From positions 1 through 43,223 of the forward strand of contig CAJUNS010000022.1 of the NCBI GenBank assembly GCA_910587995.1: 43,223 nt of DNA, given 5' to 3'. The notes under the pieces are model-generated. The model did no database searches. It was not told the origin of the DNA and saw only the letters and a program-made list of their open reading frames with translations. Shown in pieces: positions 38,231-43,223 of the stretch; position 1 is the stretch's first letter, and every line of letters begins with the position of its first letter. Source of the DNA: an uncultured Oscillospiraceae bacterium. GTDB lineage: Bacteria > Bacillota_A > Clostridia > Oscillospirales > Acutalibacteraceae. The translations under genes were made by a program, and so were the position numbers.

Positions 38231-39520
38231 TTACTTCTGCCCCGCGGCCTGCCGTTGACCGGCCAGCAGCAGAACCAGACCCACCAGGAACAGCACGGCC
38301 AGGCTGATAACGCCCAGGGAATCCCGGCCGGTAAGCTGGGTGAACAGGGCCACCAGCATGGGGCCGATCACCGCCGCGAATTTGCCGAAGATGTCGAAGA
38401 AGCCAAAGTATTCATTGGACCGCTCGGCGGGAATCAGCTTGCCGAAATGGGATCGGGAAATGGCCTGGATGCCCCCCTGGACCGTGCCCACCAAAAAGGC
38501 CATGCACCAGAACAGCACCAGCGAAAGCTGCACAGCTCCGGGGTCGTCCGGGTGGTTTTCGATGTTAAAGCCCATAAAGAAGCCCACCAGCGTAATGAAG
38601 AAATACATGGCCACCGCGCCGCACAGGGCCTTTAGGGCCCCGATTTTCCCGGCCAGCTTGCCAAACAGAATGGAGAAGGGCACCGCCACAATCTGGGTCA
38701 TCAAAAGGGCTAAAATCATGCTGATGTTGTCCAAGCCCAGCTTAGAGCCATAAGAGGTAGAGACGGAGATGATGGTTCCCACGCCATCAATGTAAAAGAA
38801 ATACGCGATAATAAAGAGGAAGATGTGCTTTTGGGCAAAAATATCCTTCGCGGTGTGAAGCAGGTTGGAGAGGGTGGAGCGCACCAGGTTTTTCTGGGGC
38901 TCAATGTAGTGGACCTGCCGGACATTGCGCAGGAAGGGGATGCTGAACACCGCCCACCACAGACTGGTCAACAGAATTACCAGCTTAAAGGCCAGCATAT
39001 TGTCCATGCCCATCACCAGCAAAATGACGATGGAAAGGATGAAGGGGATAGTGCTGCCGCCAATGTAGCCCATAGCGTAGCCCCAGGAGGAGACACGGTC
39101 CATGCGCTCGTTGGTGGTCACATCGGTGAGGAAGGAGTCGTAGAACAAGCAGGAGCCGGAAAAGCCGATATGGGAGAGCACATAGCCCACCAGCAGCATG
39201 CGGTACTCGTCAAAAAGGGCGCTGGTGAGGGTGAACAGCACCCCAATGGCCAAAAAACCGGCAAAAAGCCGCATTTTGTGCCCCTTGTGGTCCGCCAAAG
39301 CCCCCAGCACTGGAGCTAAAATGGCCACCACAAAGGTGGAGATGGAGGTGCCGTAGGACCATAGGACCAAGTTGTCCGCCCCGTTGGCGGCGCAGACATT
39401 CCCGAAATAGATGGGGAAGATGACCGCCAGAATATTGGTGGCATAGACGGAATTGGCCCAGTCGTACATGATCCAACTTTTTTCGGTTTTAGTGAACTTT
39501 TTGTTATTGGCATTTGCCAT
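38231..39520 (-). CDS. MFS transporter, UMF1 (Atg22-like) family
   Basis: A 429-residue, 12-helix transporter. The N-terminal SWIMYDWANSVYATNILAVI motif is characteristic of the UMF1 (unknown major facilitator) family related to yeast vacuolar Atg22 amino-acid effluxers. The MFS loop ADHKGHKMRLFAG lies between helices 2 and 3. Export of amino acids or similar solutes is a guess. AAAGGGG lies before ATG 39518-39520. It is preceded by an unusual structured leader (39556-39708). Confidence 0.87.
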   Translation of the reverse strand: MANANNKKFTKTEKSWIMYDWANSVYATNILAVIFPIYFGNVCAANGADNLVLWSYGTSISTFVVAILAPVLGALADHKGHKMRLFAGFLAIGVLFTLTSALFDEYRMLLVGYVLSHIGFSGSCLFYDSFLTDVTTNERMDRVSSWGYAMGYIGGSTIPFILSIVILLVMGMDNMLAFKLVILLTSLWWAVFSIPFLRNVRQVHYIEPQKNLVRSTLSNLLHTAKDIFAQKHIFLFIIAYFFYIDGVGTIISVSTSYGSKLGLDNISMILALLMTQIVAVPFSILFGKLAGKIGALKALCGAVAMYFFITLVGFFMGFNIENHPDDPGAVQLSLVLFWCMAFLVGTVQGGIQAISRSHFGKLIPAERSNEYFGFFDIFGKFAAVIGPMLVALFTQLTGRDSLGVISLAVLFLVGLVLLLAGQRQAAGQK

Positions 39521-39555
39521 AGGGCAACACCCCTTTCGGGAATATCATCTCATAT

Positions 39556-39624
39556 TTACGCCCAATTAGCAATACCTTTTGTAGATAAAATTTTACAGAA
39601 AGTGGTATCGTTAACGCGGTTCAA
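39556..39624 (-). CDS. Possible 22-codon leader peptide
   Basis: TTG (39622-39624) opens 22 codons, beginning MNRVNDTTF and ending GIANWA before TAA (39556-39558). A full 12-base Shine-Dalgarno (AAAGGAGGTGAT, 39632-39643) lies 7 nt upstream; the core GGAGG is 11 nt away. The TTG is within a hairpin stem. It contains one Cys and one Trp near the end. This could be a real leader peptide or a chance ORF. Confidence 0.4.
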   Translation of the reverse strand: MNRVNDTTFCKILSTKGIANWA

Positions 39625-39708
39625 AAAAGATATCACCTCCTTTGAACCTGGCGGCGCGGGCGTGCCCGCGCCGCCCTGCTTGAAAATCGCTAAATACCGA
39701 TTTTCAAG
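39618..39708 (-). promoter_or_regulatory. Structured leader before the MFS gene
   Basis: Three perfect hairpins in 91 nt. Stem 1: CTTGAAAATCG arms (39679-39689 with 39698-39708). Stem 2: GGCGGCGCGGG arms (39650-39660 with 39665-39675). Stem 3: GGTTCAAA with TTTGAACC (39618-39625 with 39641-39648), whose loop shows GGAGG and whose stem hides a TTG. No known riboswitch class was recognised. On the minus strand this is a 5' leader about 100-190 nt before the MFS start. Confidence 0.6.
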
Positions 39709-39801
39709 TGCGTATACTATAACGCAGCCGCATGAGGCCCAAAAAGACGGTAAAAATACTTAAGGAGAGCGCAGTACCCCGCGCTTTGGTTAAGGAAGTC
39801 C

Positions 39802-41133
39802 TCAAAGGGAAGCCCCACCATCTTCCAGAAGCTGCGCCGCTCCTTGTGATAGTTGGCCTGCGCAGCCGGTTTCTCCCGCTTCCGTTATCTCCACGTCCCA
39901 AATTTCTCCTGCCAGGTCCTTCTCGCACCGCACTTGCACCGGCGTGTAGTTGGCCGTGTGTCCCTGGTAAAGGCCTGGGCCGGCCGCTTCCTCAAACAAA
40001 ACCGGCTCCCGCTTCCCCACTTGGGCCTGGTAAAAGGCCGACTGGCTCTTTGCCGCCGCCGCCAGCATCTGGGCGCTGCGTTCCTCCTTCACCGGGGCGG
40101 GGATTTGATCCGGGGCCCGGTCCGCCACGGTGCCGGGCCTGCGGGAGTAGGCGAACACATGGGCTTTGGCAAAGCCCAGCTCTTCCACAAAGGCCAGGCT
40201 GCTGGCAAACTCTTCCGGAGATTCCCCGGGAAAACCTACCATTACATCCGTGGTAAGGGCGCACCCTGGGAAGGCCTCCCGCAGGTTGGCGGCGATCTCC
40301 CGGTATTCGGCGGCGGTATAGTGGCGGTTCATGCGCCGCAGGGTGGCGTCGCAGCCGCTTTGCAGGGACAGGTGGAACTGGGGGCACAGCTTAGGCTGGG
40401 CCCGCATTCGGGCAATAACCGGCGGCATGAGGCGCTCCGGCTCCAGGGAGCCCAGGCGCACCCGGTCCAGGCCCTCCGCCCCGCAGGCGGCCTCAATGGC
40501 GTCGCAGAGGCTGAGGCCCAGGTCCTGGCCATAGGCGGGCAGGTTGATGCCCGTGAGCACCACCTCCCGGTAACCGGCCCGGGCCAGCTCCTCCACCTCG
40601 GCGCGGATGCTGGCAAGAGGCTTGGACCGCACCCGCCCCCTGGCATAGGGGATGATGCAGTAAGAGCAGTACCGTTCACAGCCATCCTCAATTTTTAAAA
40701 AGGCCCGGGTGTGGCCGCTGAGGCCCTGGACCCGCAGGGGCTCAAAGGCTTCGCCCTTTTCATGGGGGTCTATGCGCACAATCCGCTGTTTGCGGGAGAG
40801 GAAGTCCAGGATGTGTCCTCCCAAAGCTCGCCGGTTGGTGGTGCCCAGCACCACGTCCGCCTCGGGGAAGGCCTCCGCCTCCTGGGGGAAGGCCTGGGGC
40901 CAGCACCCGGCCAGCACGGCCACAGCCCCGGGGTTTTGGCGCTTCATGCGCCGCAGGGCCTGCCGGGCCTTTTGGTCGCTTTGGGCGGTGACCGTGCAGG
41001 AATTGACCACCACCACATCAGCGGGTTCTTCTTGGCCAGCGGCTTGAAAGCCCTGGGCCAGCAGAACCTCCAGCATGGCCTGGCTCTCATATTGGTTGAC
41101 TTTGCACCCCAGCGTATGAAATTTAACCTTCAT
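39802..41133 (-). CDS. mtaB: tRNA t6A37 methylthiotransferase MtaB
   Basis: A 443-residue radical SAM enzyme that converts t6A37 to ms2t6A37 in ANN-decoding tRNAs. The N-terminal UPF0004 domain has its cluster cysteines in TLGCKVNQYES, VNSCTVT and LAGCWPQ; the radical SAM triad is CERYCSYC. The KVNQYES form and a C-terminal TRAM-like domain (KREPVLFEE ... GHTANYTPVQV) point to MtaB rather than MiaB or RimO. The start overlaps the ABC-F gene end by 11 nt. Confidence 0.93.
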   Translation of the reverse strand: MKVKFHTLGCKVNQYESQAMLEVLLAQGFQAAGQEEPADVVVVNSCTVTAQSDQKARQALRRMKRQNPGAVAVLAGCWPQAFPQEAEAFPEADVVLGTTNRRALGGHILDFLSRKQRIVRIDPHEKGEAFEPLRVQGLSGHTRAFLKIEDGCERYCSYCIIPYARGRVRSKPLASIRAEVEELARAGYREVVLTGINLPAYGQDLGLSLCDAIEAACGAEGLDRVRLGSLEPERLMPPVIARMRAQPKLCPQFHLSLQSGCDATLRRMNRHYTAAEYREIAANLREAFPGCALTTDVMVGFPGESPEEFASSLAFVEELGFAKAHVFAYSRRPGTVADRAPDQIPAPVKEERSAQMLAAAAKSQSAFYQAQVGKREPVLFEEAAGPGLYQGHTANYTPVQVRCEKDLAGEIWDVEITEAGETGCAGQLSQGAAQLLEDGGASL

Positions 41134-43045
41134 CCGTTTCGCTCCGTTCCAGCTCTTCCGAAAGCTCGGTCCAGCGCAGCAGCAGCAGCTCCGACCGCTC
41201 CCGCAGCTCCGCGATTTGGCCGGAAACTTCCGTTACAGCCTCATAGTCCGCCGCCACCGCCGGGTCTGCCAGCTTTTCCTCCAGCCCGGCCAGGGCCTGG
41301 TCGTTTTCCTCGATTTCCTGCTCCAGCCGCTTCAAAGCCGCCCGGCGCCGGCGCAGCTCCGCGTCCCGCTCTTTGCGCTGCTTATATAGGTTCACCTTGG
41401 GCGCGGCTTTCTTCTCCTCAATGGCTTCCCGGGCCTCCCGCTGCTCCAAATAGTAGTCGTAGTTGCCGTGGTACAGCTTGGCCCCCTCGGGGCTTAAAAC
41501 ATAGACCTTGTCCGCCAGCTTGTTGATCAGGTACCGGTCGTGGGACACCACAAAGAGTGTGCCGTCGTAGCCGGAGAGGGCGTCCTCCAAGGCCTCGCAG
41601 GAGCCAATGTCCAAGTGGTTGGTGGGCTCGTCCAGCAGGAGAAAATTGGCCCGGGAGAGCATCAGCTTCAAAAGCAGAATGCGGGCCCGCTCTCCGCCGG
41701 AAAGAGCCCCTACGGGCTTGAACACGTCCTCCCCCTTAAAGAGGAACACAGCCAGGGCGTTGCGCACCTCGGTCTGGGTCATGCGGGGGTGCAGGTCCCA
41801 AATTTCGTCAATAACCTCCTTCTCATCGTGGAGGCTCAGCTGGGACTGCTCATAGTAGCCCAGGTCCACACCCGCGCCTATGCGCACAAAGCCAGAGTCC
41901 GCCTGGTACTGGTCCAGCAGAATTTTAAAAAGGCTGGTCTTGCCGCAGCCGTTGGGGCCGATGAGGAAGATTTTCTGTCCCCGCTTAATTTCCAGGTCCA
42001 CATGGCGGAAAATGGGAGCGCCTCCAAAGGAGAGGCTCAGGTCCCCGGCGGTGAGCACGTCGTCGCCGGACCGGCGGCTGGCCCGAAACTGGAACCGGAT
42101 GGACTCCGGGTCGTCCTCGGGCTTCTCCAGGGTGGCCTCCAGCCGGTCGATGGCCTTTTGCTTGCTGGCAATGGTCACATAGTTGCGCTCCTGGTTCCAG
42201 CGCCGCTGCTGCTCAATAATCCCCTCAATGCGGGTGATCTCCTTCTTGGTGTTTTCATAAACCCGCTCCATGGCCAGGCGCTTTTCCGCCCGCAGCTCCA
42301 GGTAGCGGCTGTAGTTGCCCTTATAAGAGTCCACGGTTTTGCCCTGCATCTCCAGGGTGCGGTTGGTCACCTTGTCCAGGAAGTACCGGTCGTGGGAGAT
42401 GACAATGTAGGCCCCGGCATAGCCCAGCAAAAAGCCTTCCAGCCACTCCACGGCGTTAATGTCCAGATGGTTGGTGGGCTCGTCCAGCAGCAGCAGGTTG
42501 GCCCCGCCCAGCAGCATCTTTGCCAGCTGCAGCTTGGCCTTCTGCCCGCCGCTGAGTACGCCCACTTTGTTCTCAATCTGCTCGGGAGCAAAGCCCAGGC
42601 CGGTCAAGGTGCTGCGGGCCCGGGAGCGGCAGGTGAGGCCCCCGCCGTCCACAAAGCGGTCGTTGAGCTCCGCCTGGCGGAGGATGAGGGCCTCCGTCTC
42701 CTTTTGGGGCGGGTTTTGAGAGAGCCGCAGGGCCAGCTCCTCCAGCTCCCGCTCCATGGCCAGCAGCCCGGCGAAAACGGTCATAACCTCCTCATAGGCG
42801 GTCTTCTCAAAGTCCCGGCACACGTGCTGCTCCATATAGCCGGGCACGGTCTCCTTGGAGAAGGTGACGCTGCCCGTATCGGGGGTATATTCGCCGGTGA
42901 GGGTCTTAAAAAGGCTGGTCTTGCCGCTGCCGTTGACCCCCACCAGGCCCACCCGCTCGGCCTTTTGTATTTCAAAGCTGATATTTTCTAAAATACTTTC
43001 CTCTCCAAAACTCAGGGAGAGGTTGTTCACAGTGAGAATAGCCAT
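41123..43045 (-). CDS. ABC-F family ATPase
   Basis: A 640-residue soluble protein with two ABC domains and no membrane segments. First site: GVNGSGKTSLF, LSGGQKAKLQLAKML, LLLDEPTNHLDINAVE. Second site: GPNGCGKTSLFKIL, LSGGERARILLLKLML, LLLDEPTNHLDIGS. The linker between them is charged (RIEGIIEQQRRWNQER) and a C-terminal coiled coil follows (KERDAELRRRRAALKRLEQE). ABC-F proteins act on the ribosome, as translation factors or antibiotic-protection proteins; this one looks like the housekeeping YdiF/Uup-type. AAGGAG sits 5 nt before ATG 43043-43045. Confidence 0.92.
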   Translation of the reverse strand: MAILTVNNLSLSFGEESILENISFEIQKAERVGLVGVNGSGKTSLFKTLTGEYTPDTGSVTFSKETVPGYMEQHVCRDFEKTAYEEVMTVFAGLLAMERELEELALRLSQNPPQKETEALILRQAELNDRFVDGGGLTCRSRARSTLTGLGFAPEQIENKVGVLSGGQKAKLQLAKMLLGGANLLLLDEPTNHLDINAVEWLEGFLLGYAGAYIVISHDRYFLDKVTNRTLEMQGKTVDSYKGNYSRYLELRAEKRLAMERVYENTKKEITRIEGIIEQQRRWNQERNYVTIASKQKAIDRLEATLEKPEDDPESIRFQFRASRRSGDDVLTAGDLSLSFGGAPIFRHVDLEIKRGQKIFLIGPNGCGKTSLFKILLDQYQADSGFVRIGAGVDLGYYEQSQLSLHDEKEVIDEIWDLHPRMTQTEVRNALAVFLFKGEDVFKPVGALSGGERARILLLKLMLSRANFLLLDEPTNHLDIGSCEALEDALSGYDGTLFVVSHDRYLINKLADKVYVLSPEGAKLYHGNYDYYLEQREAREAIEEKKAAPKVNLYKQRKERDAELRRRRAALKRLEQEIEENDQALAGLEEKLADPAVAADYEAVTEVSGQIAELRERSELLLLRWTELSEELERSETDEG

Positions 43046-43168
43046 GTTAACTCCTTCGTTCTTTCCTTTGAGCTTGCCCAAAAGCCGGGGAAGGCGGCTT
43101 TTTCCGCAACCCCTTGGACATTAGGGCCGGGGCGGTATTCCGGACTCCGGCACGATTTTTTAAAACAT

Positions 43169-43223
43169 GGGAGTGTCCGTTTCGGAGAGCTTTTCGTGTT
43201 CCCCCGCCCGTAGGGCGGGGGAA
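43169..43223 (-). repeat. Dispersed hairpin repeat, copy 5 of 5 (inverted, cut by window end)
   Basis: 55 bp: GGGAGTGTCC at the outer end, then GTTTCGGAGAGCTTTTCG and the central hairpin (TTCCCCCGCCC-gta-GGGCGGGGGAA). It is in the opposite orientation to copies 1-4 and lies upstream of the ABC-F gene. Confidence 0.88.

Noticed and set aside
39632..39643. ATCACCTCCTTT on the plus strand, identical to the 3' end of 16S rRNA
   Set aside because: No rRNA sequence precedes it. It is better read as a full Shine-Dalgarno on the minus strand.
39704..39928. 74-codon minus-strand ORF between mtaB and the MFS gene
   Set aside because: It overlaps the mtaB end in another frame and has an arginine-rich, low-information product without a ribosome binding site.

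Overview
The window looks like chromosomal DNA of a GC-rich, spore-forming Clostridia member, most likely Oscillospirales/Oscillospiraceae (Flavonifractor/Lawsonibacter-like). This rests on a complete spoIIIAA-AH operon, Gram-positive style AAGGAGG ribosome binding sites, frequent TTG/GTG starts, strong Firmicute sigma-A promoters (TTGACA-N17-TATAAT) and families typical of that group (CD1247-type protein, YqeG phosphatase, LytTR-DUF3021 module, ECF sigma with a large membrane partner). The genus is inference only. No rRNA, tRNA, prophage, transposase gene or CRISPR array was seen. The window is dense core genome, with most of the novelty in intergenic DNA.

Layout. 1-5.4 kb: end of a HAD-IIA phosphatase, a MalY-like C-S lyase, endonuclease III and a TraX-like membrane protein (divergent, overlapping promoters), and a type-B carboxylesterase. 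5.6-10.5 kb: the eight-gene spoIIIA operon, which encodes the forespore-mother cell channel. 10.5-13.3 kb: a nitrilase-family amidase, a YjjG-like HAD phosphatase and the ClpP-like TepA. 13.3-21.7 kb: a repeat-rich gap, then uppP, the FtsK/SpoIIIE DNA translocase, a FapA/DUF342 protein, and a primosome pair (DnaD-like protein and DnaC/DnaI-like loader). 21.8-26.0 kb: an ECF sigma factor with its membrane partner, then an OmpR-type two-component system. 26.1-28.1 kb: larE, a flavin reductase-like protein and MarR. 28.5-30.6 kb: a stand-alone XRE-S24 (LexA/CI-like) repressor and a LytTR regulator followed by a broken and an intact DUF3021 gene. 30.7-34.1 kb: rpsU, yqeG, a Xaa-Pro peptidase, efp and a metal-rich CD1247-family protein. 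34.1-43.1 kb, almost all on the minus strand: SpoU methyltransferase, zinc alcohol dehydrogenase, CarD, a zinc-ribbon membrane protein, two GNAT acetyltransferases, a UMF1-type MFS transporter behind a highly structured leader, MtaB and an ABC-F ATPase.

How it fits together. Several blocks serve sporulation and envelope or chromosome handling (spoIIIA, ftsK/spoIIIE, uppP, tepA). Others serve replication initiation (dnaD/dnaI), translation (rpsU, efp, mtaB, spoU, ABC-F) and local signalling (ECF, two-component, MarR, S24, LytTR, CarD).

The most unusual signals are: (i) five copies in 43 kb of an 87-91 bp intergenic repeat with terminal inverted repeats and a central hairpin whose arms vary in a paired way; (ii) a second repeat family whose 3' module contains a perfect 32-nt palindrome; (iii) a leader before the MFS gene with three perfect hairpins, a full-length Shine-Dalgarno and a 22-codon ORF whose TTG start lies inside a stem; and (iv) a decayed DUF3021 paralogue in the LytTR locus. 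None is shown to be a functional system from sequence alone.
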